NCBI RefSeq assembly: GCF_965196975.1
Contig: NZ_OZ239981.1
Span: 5,332,001-5,396,000 of the forward strand
Origin: Endozoicomonas sp965196975
GTDB lineage: Bacteria; Pseudomonadota; Gammaproteobacteria; Pseudomonadales; Endozoicomonadaceae
Length of the DNA stretch: 64,000 nt
Reading direction: 5' to 3'
The notes beneath the pieces were generated by a model. It saw nothing but the letters and a program-made list of their open reading frames with translations. It ran no database searches and was not told the DNA's origin. The translations under genes and the position numbers were made by a program. Shown piece by piece: positions 24,621 through 33,800 of the stretch (positions are counted from its first letter, which is position 1; every line of letters begins with the position of its first letter).

Positions 24621-24925
24621 GCGATAGAAAGAATTGCTGAGGTCTGGCTTGCCAGGTCTCTGGCTGGCAGGATGCCAGTCGCAACCTTCTTTGGGGTCCC
24701 TGCTGTTGCGGGGGTCGTCAAAGATCGCAGGTGTCGGATGCTGTGCCTGTTTCGACAGGGTTCTTCATGATGAAGGACAAAAAGTAGATGGCTTAATCTC
24801 CTGCGTAGACGGTGAGTATGCTTTTTGAAAGACAAAAGTGTGCACCCATCACCGTATTGTAAGCGCTTGATGGTTTGTCGCTGATGAGCGATCAAGTGAA
24901 ACTTCATAAATTTGGAGTAAAGCCC
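24621..24925 (+). promoter_or_regulatory. rplJ mRNA leader (L10 autoregulatory leader)
   Basis: 305-bp non-coding leader before rplJ, the position of the L10-L7/L12 binding leader known in E. coli. The sequence is rich in short inverted repeats, for example GGCTGGCAGGATGCCAGTC near 24660, CCTGTTTCGACAGG near 24747 and ATCACCGT complementary to ACGGTGAG. It ends with TTTGGAG before the ATG. The exact fold and promoter position are not determined. The assignment rests on position plus this structure. Confidence 0.65.
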
Positions 24926-25456
24926 ATGGCGTTAGGACTCGAAGACAAGAAGGCAATTGTTGCCGAAGTCAGCGAGGCTGCACAAAGCGCTCTGTCGGCT
25001 GTAATCGCGGACTACCGTGGTCTTACTGTTAGTCAAATGACTGCTCTGCGTAAGCAGGCTCGTGAAGGTGGCGTCTACCTGAAGGTGGTTCGTAACACTC
25101 TGGCCAAGCGCGCTGTAGAAGGTACTGATCTTCAGTGCCTGCAGGAAGTTCTGGTAGGCCCTACTGTGCTTGCTTTCTCTATGGAAGATCCAGGTGCCGC
25201 TGCGCGTCTGATGAAAGATTTTGCCAAAGAGAACAAAGAGCTGGACATCAAAGCTCTGTCTATTTCTGGACAGTTGCTGGGTGCAGAACAGATCGACGTT
25301 CTGGCCAAGATGCCTACTCTGGATCAGGCTCGCGCAATGCTGATGAGCGTAATGATCGCACCGGTAACCAAGCTGGCAAGAACTCTGAACGAGATTCCTG
25401 CAAGCGTTACCCGTGTTGTGGCAGCTGTTGCCGACGAGAAGAAGAAGGCCGCTTAA
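24926..25456 (+). CDS. rplJ: 50S ribosomal protein L10
   Basis: 176-residue L10, the base of the L7/L12 stalk and regulator of its own leader. It begins MALGLEDKKAIVAEV and contains the core ADYRGLTVSQMTALRKQARE. The frame extends upstream to 24875, but the ATG at 24926 has GGAG 11 nt upstream and gives the conserved N-terminus. rplL follows after 96 bp. Confidence 0.97.
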   Translation: MALGLEDKKAIVAEVSEAAQSALSAVIADYRGLTVSQMTALRKQAREGGVYLKVVRNTLAKRAVEGTDLQCLQEVLVGPTVLAFSMEDPGAAARLMKDFAKENKELDIKALSISGQLLGAEQIDVLAKMPTLDQARAMLMSVMIAPVTKLARTLNEIPASVTRVVAAVADEKKKAA

Positions 25457-25552
25457 TCCTTGCTGGATTGGTTTTCTTGCTTTTTTGCTTAAACAAATTT
25501 TGGGGCTTGCTTTTTTTTGTTTGCCCCGACCAAGATTTTTGGAGATATAGAG

Positions 25553-25927
25553 ATGGCTCTGTCCAAAGAAGATATCCTGAATGCAATCGCTGAAATGTCT
25601 GTAATGGACGTTGTTGAACTGGTTTCCGCTATGGAAGAAAAGTTCGGCGTTTCTGCTGCTGCTGCTGTTGCTGTTGCTGCTGCTCCTGCTGAAGCTGCTG
25701 CTGCTGCTGAAGAGAAGACTGAGTTTGACGTAATCCTGGCTGACGCTGGCGACAAGAAAGTTAACGTTATCAAGGTAGTACGTGCTGCTACTGGCCTGGG
25801 TCTGAAAGAAGCTAAAGCTGTTGTAGACGGCGCTCCAGCTCCTCTGAAAGAAGGCGCTTCTAAAGAAGAAGCTGAAGAGCTGAAGAAGCAGCTGGAAGAA
25901 GCTGGTGCTAAAGTAGAAATCAAGTAA
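25553..25927 (+). CDS. rplL: 50S ribosomal protein L7/L12
   Basis: 124-residue stalk protein that recruits translational GTPases. N-terminal dimerisation part MALSKEDILNAIAEMSVMDV, an Ala-rich hinge about residues 35-55, and the C-terminal factor-binding domain with NVIKVVRAATGLGLKEAKAV. The start at 25553 has GGAG 11 nt upstream; the 12 upstream in-frame codons are not family-like. A GGGGC/GCCCC stem with a T-rich loop (25502-25527) lies in the rplJ-rplL spacer. Confidence 0.98.
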   Translation: MALSKEDILNAIAEMSVMDVVELVSAMEEKFGVSAAAAVAVAAAPAEAAAAAEEKTEFDVILADAGDKKVNVIKVVRAATGLGLKEAKAVVDGAPAPLKEGASKEEAEELKKQLEEAGAKVEIK

Positions 25928-25979
25928 TTTCTATAAAAGCATTGCATAATCCCGAGTCTGTTGCATAATAGATTCAGGT

Positions 25980-26011
25980 GGCTGGTGCCTGCGAGGGCGC
26001 CGGCCTTTTTT
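25980..26011 (+). terminator. Attenuator/terminator between rplL and rpoB
   Basis: GGCTGGTGCC pairs fully with GGCGCCGGCC (10 bp with two G-U pairs, 6-nt loop), followed by TTTTTT. This is the position of the known partial terminator that sets rpoBC expression relative to rplJL in E. coli. Confidence 0.88.
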
Positions 26012-26705
26012 CCGTTGTATGAGCTATATCGTCTGAGTAACTGTATTTGCACGTAGCGTCTGTCTTATATCATGAAGATTTCCATTTTCTTCGGCTCTTG
26101 TGGCTGGATGGGTTTTTTCGTGATTTTGTTAGGAACTACTGCCTTAGCGGATGCATGTGGCAGGGATATGAGCTTGGAAAAGTTGTCGCAGAATCTGACC
26201 AATCTGGAGATGGCTTTTTGTGTTGGTGTAAAACGGCTCAATGCAGGGAATTTTCGGTAATATAGTATCACTTCATATTAAGCTGTGAGATGATGGTAGG
26301 TTGCTGTAGAAAATTCTGTTCTGACCGTTTTGCCTCGGCCTGAAATACATATACTGCCTGATGATTCATCAGGTGGACCCAGTACCGCTTCCGTTGCTTT
26401 ATGCGATGTAAGCGGTATTGCCGTGAAAGCAGAGTAGTAAATCTGAACAATGGTATCAGATTGCTTTCTGTTCAGGCGCTAAAGCTCATACAACGGTCGA
26501 TGTCTACAACGATGCGAAAGTGTCTGTAACGACATTGAGAGTATCTGCAACACCTCAAAGGTGTCTGTGATACAGGTCAGTTTATGACCAGAAAAGTTGA
26601 AAATTTATTGGTTTTGACAGGGAGCCACCCGCTCTCGAACTAACCTACTATGGCCAGGCGATGCCGCCTGAGGTCAAAAACAGGTAACCAAGCTGGGGAA
26701 CGCTG
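26012..26705 (+). other. Long rplL-rpoB spacer / rpoB leader
   Basis: About 690 bp without a convincing gene. A 62-codon frame at 26072-26260 has a signal-peptide-like N-terminus but no Shine-Dalgarno. A degenerate tandem repeat lies at 26501-26580. A TTGACA at 26614-26619 is not paired with a well-spaced -10. The region is roughly twice the length of the E. coli rplL-rpoB spacer. Confidence 0.5.
26501..26580 (+). repeat. Degenerate 20-21-bp tandem repeat upstream of rpoB
   Basis: Four successive units start with TGTCTACAACG (26501), TGTCTGTAACG (26521), TATCTGCAACA (26542) and TGTCTGTGATA (26562), spaced 20-21 bp. Function unknown; phasing of two helical turns would suit a protein-binding array. 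Confidence 0.6.
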
Positions 26706-29700
26706 ATGGCATACTCGTATACAGAGAAAAAACGCATCCGCAAGGACTTCGGCAAACTGCCGAGTGTCATGAATGTGCCTTATCTGCTGGCGATTCAGCT
26801 TGATTCATATCACAAGCTGTTGCAGTCAGATAAAGAGCCGGCAGCCAGAGAAGATATCGGGCTTCACGCAGCCTTTAAATCCGTCTTTCCAATCGTAAGC
26901 TATTCCGGTAACGCGGCACTTGAATACGTTAGCTACAGACTGGGCGCTCCTGCGTTTGATGTCAAGGAATGCCAGCTGAGAGGCGTCACTTACGCAGTAC
27001 CACTGCGCGTCAAGGTGCGTCTGATTATCTACGATAAAGACTCCTCTAACAAGGCAATCAAGGATATCAAGGAGCAGGAAGTGTACATGGGCGAAATTCC
27101 GCTCATGACCGATAACGGTACCTTTGTTATTAATGGTACAGAGCGTGTTATCGTATCCCAGCTGCATCGCTCTCCGGGCGTATTCTTCGATAATGACCGG
27201 GGAAAGACGCATTCCTCCGGTAAACTGCTATATTCCGCCCGTGTAATTCCTTACCGTGGCTCCTGGCTGGACTTTGAGTTTGATCCAAAGGATCTGCTCT
27301 ATGTTCGTATTGACCGTCGTCGTAAACTGCCTGCCACCATTTTGCTGAGAGCTCTTGGGCTTTCCAATGAAGAAATTCTTGAGAATTTCTTTGATTTTGT
27401 TGAGTTCAAAATTGGCGCTGAAAATGTCAGTACCGAGTTTGTTGCCGATCGCCTCAGAGGCGAGGCTGCCAGCTTTGATATCTACGATAACGACGGTAAT
27501 GTTGTTGTAGAACAGGGGCGTCGTGTAACTGCGCGACATATCCGTGACCTGCAGAAAGCGAACATCAAGAGCCTGGATGCTCCGGTTGATTACATCTATG
27601 GTCGTGTTCTGGCAAAAACAGTTATTCACAAATCTACTGGCGAAATCATTGTTGAGTGCAACACTGAAGTTACACCTGAGGTTTATGAGAAGCTGCTGTC
27701 TGCCGGTATCAAAACAGTAGAGACGCTTTATATCAATGAGTTGGAATGCGGTCCGTTCATGTCTGACACCCTGCGTGCAGATACCACGACCAACCGTCTG
27801 GAAGCGCTCGTTGAAATCTACCGCATGATGCGTCCTGGTGAACCACCAACACAGGATGCTGCTGAAGCGCTCTTCCAGAATCTGTTCTTCTCAACAGAGC
27901 GTTATGACCTGTCTGCAGTCGGTCGAATGAAGTTCAACCGCCGCCTGGGACGTGATGAAGATACCGGTTCCGGTGTTCTGGATAATTCCGACATCATTGA
28001 TGTTTTGAAAATTCTGGTCGACATTCGTAACGGTAAAGGTATCTGTGATGATATCGATCACCTGGGTAACCGTCGTGTACGCTCTGTTGGTGAAATGGCT
28101 GAGAACCAGTTCCGTGTTGGTCTGGTACGTGTTGAGCGTGCAGTTAAAGAACGTTTGAGTCTGGCTGAGTCTGAAGGCCTGATGCCTCAGGACCTCATCA
28201 ATGCTAAACCGGTGGCGGCTGCTATCAAGGAATTCTTTGGTTCCAGCCAGCTGTCCCAGTTTATGGACCAGAACAACCCACTGTCCGAGATTACTCACAA
28301 GCGTCGTGTATCTGCGTTGGGCCCAGGTGGTCTGACCCGTGAGCGTGCAGGCTTTGAGGTTCGAGATGTACACGCGACTCACTATGGCCGTGTCTGCCCG
28401 ATCGAGACTCCTGAAGGTCCAAACATCGGTCTGATTAACTCTCTGGCAACCTATGCCCGTACCAACGACTATGGCTTCCTGGAGGCTCCATATCGTCGCG
28501 TTGTTGACGGCAAGGTTACTGATGACGTTGATTACCTCTCTGCTATTGAAGAGGGCGAGTACGTCATCGCGCAGGCATCAGCCGCTATGGACGAAAGCAA
28601 ACAACTGACTGATGAGCTGGTTGTTGTTCGTTACCGTGGTGAAGCCACTCTAATGAGTCCGGATAAAGTCCAGTACATGGACGTGTCCACCAAGCAGATG
28701 GTATCTGTTGCTGCCTCCCTGATTCCATTCCTTGAGCATGATGATGCTAACCGTGCATTGATGGGCTCGAACATGCAACGTCAGGCGGTACCAACCCTGA
28801 GAGCAGAGAAGCCTCTGGTTGGAACCGGTATGGAGCGTAATGTTGCTTCTGACTCTGGCGTCTGTGTCGTTGCACGACGTGGTGGCGTGGTTGATACCGT
28901 TGATGCTGCTCGTATTGTTGTTCGTGTTAACGACGATGAAGTACAGCCAGGTGAAGCAGGTGTGGATATCTACAACCTGACTAAGTACACCCGTTCTAAC
29001 CAGAATACCTGTATTAATCAGCGTTCCCTGGTTAAGGCTGGCGATCAGATTTCCCGTGGTGACATCATGGCGGATGGTCCGTCTGTTGATATGGGTGAAC
29101 TGGCGCTGGGTCAGAACATGCGTGTCGCGTTCATGCCCTGGAACGGCTACAACTTTGAGGACTCCATCCTCATCTCTGAGCGTGTCGTTCAGGAAGATCG
29201 CTTTACCACTATCCACATTCAGGAACTGACCTGTGTGGCCCGTGACACCAAACTGGGTGCAGAAGAGATCACTGGCGATATTCCAAACGTTGGTGAGTCT
29301 GCCCTGAACAAGCTGGATGAAGCCGGTATTGTTTATGTCGGTGCTGAAGTGGGCGCTGGTGATATTCTGGTGGGTAAGGTGACACCAAAAGGTGAAACCC
29401 AGCTGACTCCGGAAGAGAAGCTGCTGCGTGCCATCTTTGGTGAGAAGGCCTCCGATGTTAAGGACACCTCTCTCCGTGTACCGACCAGTGTGAAAGGTAC
29501 TGTTATTGATGTTCAGGTCTTTACCCGTGATGGCGTAGAGAAGGACTCCCGTGCGCTTTCTATTGAAAAGGCGCAGTTAGATGAGTATCGCAAAGACCTT
29601 AATGAAGAGTTCCGCGTTGTAGAGAACGATACGTTTGCCCGTCTGCGTGCTGCGCTGTCTGGTCAGCCTGTTGTTCGCGCCCCAGGCCTTGGCAAGGGTG

Positions 29701-30782
29701 ACCCGGTCAGTGACGGCTATCTGGATGGCCTGGAGCACGAGCAGTGGTTCAAGTTGTCCATGGAAGACGAAGCTCTTAATGAGATGCTGGATCTGTCCAG
29801 AGAACAGCTGAAAGAGCGTCGTGCCCAGCTGGATGAGCGCTTCGAAGACAAGAAGAAGAAGCTCCAGACTGGCGATGACATGGCGCCTGGCGTTCTGAAG
29901 ATCGTTAAGGTCTATCTGGCCATCAAACGTCGTATCCAGCCTGGTGACAAGATGGCGGGTCGTCACGGTAACAAGGGTGTTATCTCCATCATCATGCCGG
30001 TAGAAGACATGCCGCACGATGAAGAGGGTAATCCGGTTGATATCGTACTGAACCCTCTGGGTGTACCGTCGCGAATGAACGTTGGTCAGGTGCTTGAGAC
30101 TCACCTGGGTGCTGCGGCCAAGGGCCTTGGTGTCAAGATCAACCGCATGTTGGAAGCCCAGCAGAGCATGGCGGAACTGCGCAAGTTCCTGGACGAGGTC
30201 TACAACGGCATTCCTGGTTCCAGTCCGGTAGAGGTTGAGTCCTTCAGTGACGCAGAAGTGCTTGAGCTGGCCCGCAACCTGCGTGGTGGTGTACCGATGG
30301 CAACTGCGGTATTTGATGGTGCCAAGGAAACTGAGATCAAGCGACTGCTTCGTCTGGCGGACATGAATGACAGTGGCCAGGTTAAGTTGTTCGACGGCCG
30401 TACCGGCGAGTCTTTTGAGCGTCCGGTCACTGTTGGCTACATGTACATGCTGAAGCTGAACCACCTGGTAGACGACAAGATGCATGCTCGTTCTACAGGT
30501 TCTTACTCTCTGGTTACCCAGCAGCCTCTGGGTGGTAAGGCTCAATTCGGTGGCCAGCGTTTCGGGGAGATGGAGGTTTGGGCGCTGGAAGCCTACGGTG
30601 CCGCCTACACTCTGCAGGAAATGCTGACTGTGAAGTCCGATGACGTCACCGGCCGTACCAAGATGTACAAAAACATCGTGGATGGCGACCACAGAATGGA
30701 AGCCGGTATGCCGGAATCCTTCAACGTACTGTTGAAGGAAATCCGCTCACTGGGCATCGACATCGAACTGGAAACCGAATAA
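26706..30782 (+). CDS. rpoB: DNA-directed RNA polymerase subunit beta
   Basis: 1,358-residue beta subunit, slightly longer than the 1,342-residue E. coli protein. The rifampicin pocket SSQLSQFMDQNNPLSEITHK lies near residues 512-531 and has the sensitive-type residues, with QFMDQN, THKRR and SALGPGG intact. Other landmarks are HYGRVCPIETPEGPNIGL, the GDKMAGRHGNKGV block in the active-centre region, and the C-terminal GGQRFGEMEVWALEAYGA. rpoC follows after 75 bp. Confidence 0.99.
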   Translation: MAYSYTEKKRIRKDFGKLPSVMNVPYLLAIQLDSYHKLLQSDKEPAAREDIGLHAAFKSVFPIVSYSGNAALEYVSYRLGAPAFDVKECQLRGVTYAVPLRVKVRLIIYDKDSSNKAIKDIKEQEVYMGEIPLMTDNGTFVINGTERVIVSQLHRSPGVFFDNDRGKTHSSGKLLYSARVIPYRGSWLDFEFDPKDLLYVRIDRRRKLPATILLRALGLSNEEILENFFDFVEFKIGAENVSTEFVADRLRGEAASFDIYDNDGNVVVEQGRRVTARHIRDLQKANIKSLDAPVDYIYGRVLAKTVIHKSTGEIIVECNTEVTPEVYEKLLSAGIKTVETLYINELECGPFMSDTLRADTTTNRLEALVEIYRMMRPGEPPTQDAAEALFQNLFFSTERYDLSAVGRMKFNRRLGRDEDTGSGVLDNSDIIDVLKILVDIRNGKGICDDIDHLGNRRVRSVGEMAENQFRVGLVRVERAVKERLSLAESEGLMPQDLINAKPVAAAIKEFFGSSQLSQFMDQNNPLSEITHKRRVSALGPGGLTRERAGFEVRDVHATHYGRVCPIETPEGPNIGLINSLATYARTNDYGFLEAPYRRVVDGKVTDDVDYLSAIEEGEYVIAQASAAMDESKQLTDELVVVRYRGEATLMSPDKVQYMDVSTKQMVSVAASLIPFLEHDDANRALMGSNMQRQAVPTLRAEKPLVGTGMERNVASDSGVCVVARRGGVVDTVDAARIVVRVNDDEVQPGEAGVDIYNLTKYTRSNQNTCINQRSLVKAGDQISRGDIMADGPSVDMGELALGQNMRVAFMPWNGYNFEDSILISERVVQEDRFTTIHIQELTCVARDTKLGAEEITGDIPNVGESALNKLDEAGIVYVGAEVGAGDILVGKVTPKGETQLTPEEKLLRAIFGEKASDVKDTSLRVPTSVKGTVIDVQVFTRDGVEKDSRALSIEKAQLDEYRKDLNEEFRVVENDTFARLRAALSGQPVVRAPGLGKGDPVSDGYLDGLEHEQWFKLSMEDEALNEMLDLSREQLKERRAQLDERFEDKKKKLQTGDDMAPGVLKIVKVYLAIKRRIQPGDKMAGRHGNKGVISIIMPVEDMPHDEEGNPVDIVLNPLGVPSRMNVGQVLETHLGAAAKGLGVKINRMLEAQQSMAELRKFLDEVYNGIPGSSPVEVESFSDAEVLELARNLRGGVPMATAVFDGAKETEIKRLLRLADMNDSGQVKLFDGRTGESFERPVTVGYMYMLKLNHLVDDKMHARSTGSYSLVTQQPLGGKAQFGGQRFGEMEVWALEAYGAAYTLQEMLTVKSDDVTGRTKMYKNIVDGDHRMEAGMPESFNVLLKEIRSLGIDIELETE

Positions 30783-30857
30783 CGAACGTGTGGCCAGGGT
30801 GCTCTGCTTTCTAGTTTATAGAGAAGCAGGCACCTTGCACCGCGAGGAGATACGATC

Positions 30858-33800
30858 TTGAAAGACTTATTGAATCTGCTCAAGACACAGGGCCAGACGG
30901 ACGAATTCGACGCTATTCGGATTGCGCTGGCTTCACCGGAGATGATCCGGTCCTGGTCATACGGCGAAGTTAAAAAGCCGGAGACAATTAATTACCGTAC
31001 GTTTAAGCCTGAGCGTGATGGTCTGTTCTGTGCCAAGATTTTTGGACCGGTCAAAGACTACGAGTGCCTTTGTGGTAAGTACAAGCGACTGAAGCACCGT
31101 GGTGTTATCTGTGAGAAGTGTGGTGTTGAGGTTGCTCTGGCCAAGGTGCGTCGTGAGCGCATGGGTCACATTGAGCTGGCCAGCCCGGTTGCTCATATCT
31201 GGTTCCTGAAGTCACTGCCATCCCGTATCGGTTTGTTGCTGGACATGACCCTGCGTGATATCGAGCGGGTGCTTTACTTTGAATCTTACGTTGTTGTTGA
31301 TCCGGGCATGACCACGCTGGAGAAAAACCAGCTGCTGTCTGATGAGCAATACTACGAAGCCCTGGAAGAGTTTGGTGATGACTTTGATGCCCGTATGGGT
31401 GCAGAAGCCATCAAAGGCCTGCTGGCAGATATCGACATCGAAGACGAAGTCAATACACTGCGTGAAGAGATTCCACAGACCAACTCTGAAACCAAGCTTA
31501 AGAAGCTGAGCAAGCGTCTGAAGCTGCTGGAAGCTTTCCATAACTCAGGCAACAACCCTGAGTGGATGATCCTGACCGTTCTGCCGGTTCTGCCGCCAGA
31601 TCTGCGTCCTCTGGTACCTCTGGATGGTGGTCGTTTTGCGACGTCTGACCTGAACGACCTGTATCGTCGAGTGATTAACCGTAACAACCGTTTGAAGCGT
31701 CTGCTGGACCTGAACGCACCTGACATCATTGTCCGCAACGAAAAGCGGATGCTGCAGGAGTCTGTTGACGCACTGCTGGATAACGGTCGCCGTGGTCGAG
31801 CCATCACCGGTTCCAACAAGCGTCCTCTGAAATCCCTGGCCGACATGATCAAGGGTAAGCAGGGTCGTTTCCGTCAGAACCTGCTGGGTAAGCGTGTAGA
31901 CTACTCTGGTCGTTCGGTTATTACCGTGGGTCCTACCCTGCGTCTGCATCAGTGCGGTCTGCCCAAGAAGATGGCTCTGGAACTGTTCAAGCCATTTATC
32001 TTCGGTAAGCTGGAAGCCAAAGGTCTGGCAACGACCATTAAAGCTGCCAAGAAGATGGTTGAGCGTGAAACCCCTGAGGTATGGGACGTTCTGGCGGACG
32101 TAATCCGCGAACACCCGGTCATGCTGAACCGTGCGCCAACCCTGCACCGTCTGGGTATTCAGGCATTTGAACCGGTTCTGATCGAAGGTAAGGCGATTCA
32201 GCTGCACCCATTGGTGTGTGCGGCCTATAACGCCGACTTCGACGGTGACCAGATGGCGGTACACGTTCCTCTGACGCTGGAAGCTCAGCTGGAAGCCCGT
32301 GCCCTGATGATGTCCACCAACAACATCCTGGCACCGGCAAACGGTGAGCCAATCATCGTACCTTCCCAGGACGTGGTACTGGGTCTGTACTACATCACCC
32401 GTGAGCGTATCAACGCTAAAGGTGAAGGCATGGCATTCGTTGATATCGACGAAGTAATGCGTGCCTACCGTACCAAGGCTGTTGATCTGCATGCCCGCAT
32501 CAAGGTTCGTGTCCATGAGAAATACAGGGACGGCGAAGGTGTTGAGCACGAAAACAAATTCCTGGCGGATACGACAGTTGGTCGTATGATTCTGTGGGAT
32601 ATCGTTCCTGAAGGTCTGCCTTTTGCCCTGGTTAACCAGGCAATGAAGAAGAAGGCGATTTCCGGCCTGTTGAATGCCTGCTACCGTAACGTTGGTCTGA
32701 AAGAAACCGTTATTTTTGCTGACCAGATGATGTATCTGGGTTTCCAGTACGCAACGATTTCCGGTACGTCCATCGGTGTTAACGACTTCGTTATTCCTCC
32801 TGAGAAGGCTCGCATCATCGACGACGCCAACGAAGAGGTTAAGGAAATCGAAAACCAGTTTGCTTCCGGTCTGGTAACCGCCGGCGAGAAGTACAACAAG
32901 GTCATCGACATCTGGTCCCGTGCCAACGAAATGCTGGCCAAGCGAATGATGGACAACCTGAAGTCCGACACTGTTATCAATAAGCAGGGTGAGGAAGAAG
33001 AGCAGGAGTCCTTCAACAGCGTATACATGATGGCGGACTCCGGTGCGCGGGGTAGTGCGGCACAGATTCGTCAGCTGGCCGGTATGCGTGGTCTGATGGC
33101 TAAGCCAGACGGCTCCATCATCGAAACGCCAATTACCGCGAACTTCCGTGAAGGTCTGAACGTACTCCAGTACTTTATCTCTACCCACGGTGCTCGTAAG
33201 GGTCTGGCGGATACCGCTCTGAAAACAGCGAACTCCGGTTACCTGACCCGTCGTCTGGTTGATGTTGCCCAGGATCTGGTTGTGACAGAAGACGATTGTG
33301 GCACCAGCGATGGCCTGCTGATGACTCCGCACATTGAAGGCGGTGATGTAGTAGAGCCGCTGGGTGAGCGTATTCTGGGCCGTGTCGTGGCAGAAGATGT
33401 GCTCAAGCCAGGCAGTGACAGCGAAATTGCCGTACCTGCCGGAACCCTCATTGATGAAATGTGGGTGAAGCGCCTTGAAACCATGAACGTTGACGAGATG
33501 CGTGTACGCTCTCCAATCAGCTGTGAAACCCGTCACGGTATCTGTTCCAAGTGTTACGGCCGTGATCTGGGTCGTGGTCACCTGGTTAACAAGGGTGAAG
33601 CGGTGGGTGTTATTGCTGCCCAGTCGATCGGTGAGCCTGGTACACAGTTGACGATGCGTACCTTCCACATCGGTGGTGCTGCATCCAGAAATGCGGCAGC
33701 AGACAGCGTAACCGTCAAGAACAAAGGCTCTATCCGCCTGCTGAACCTGAAGTCTGTTGAGCGTAAAGATGGCACTCTGGTTGCTGTCAGCCGTTCCGGA

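Noticed and set aside
25502..25527. GGGGC/GCCCC stem with T-rich loop in the rplJ-rplL spacer as a terminator
   Set aside because: The T-run is inside the loop, not after the stem, and the two genes are normally cotranscribed.
29577..30692. A 371-codon open frame antisense to rpoB
   Set aside because: Same codon-bias effect; no ribosome site or family match.
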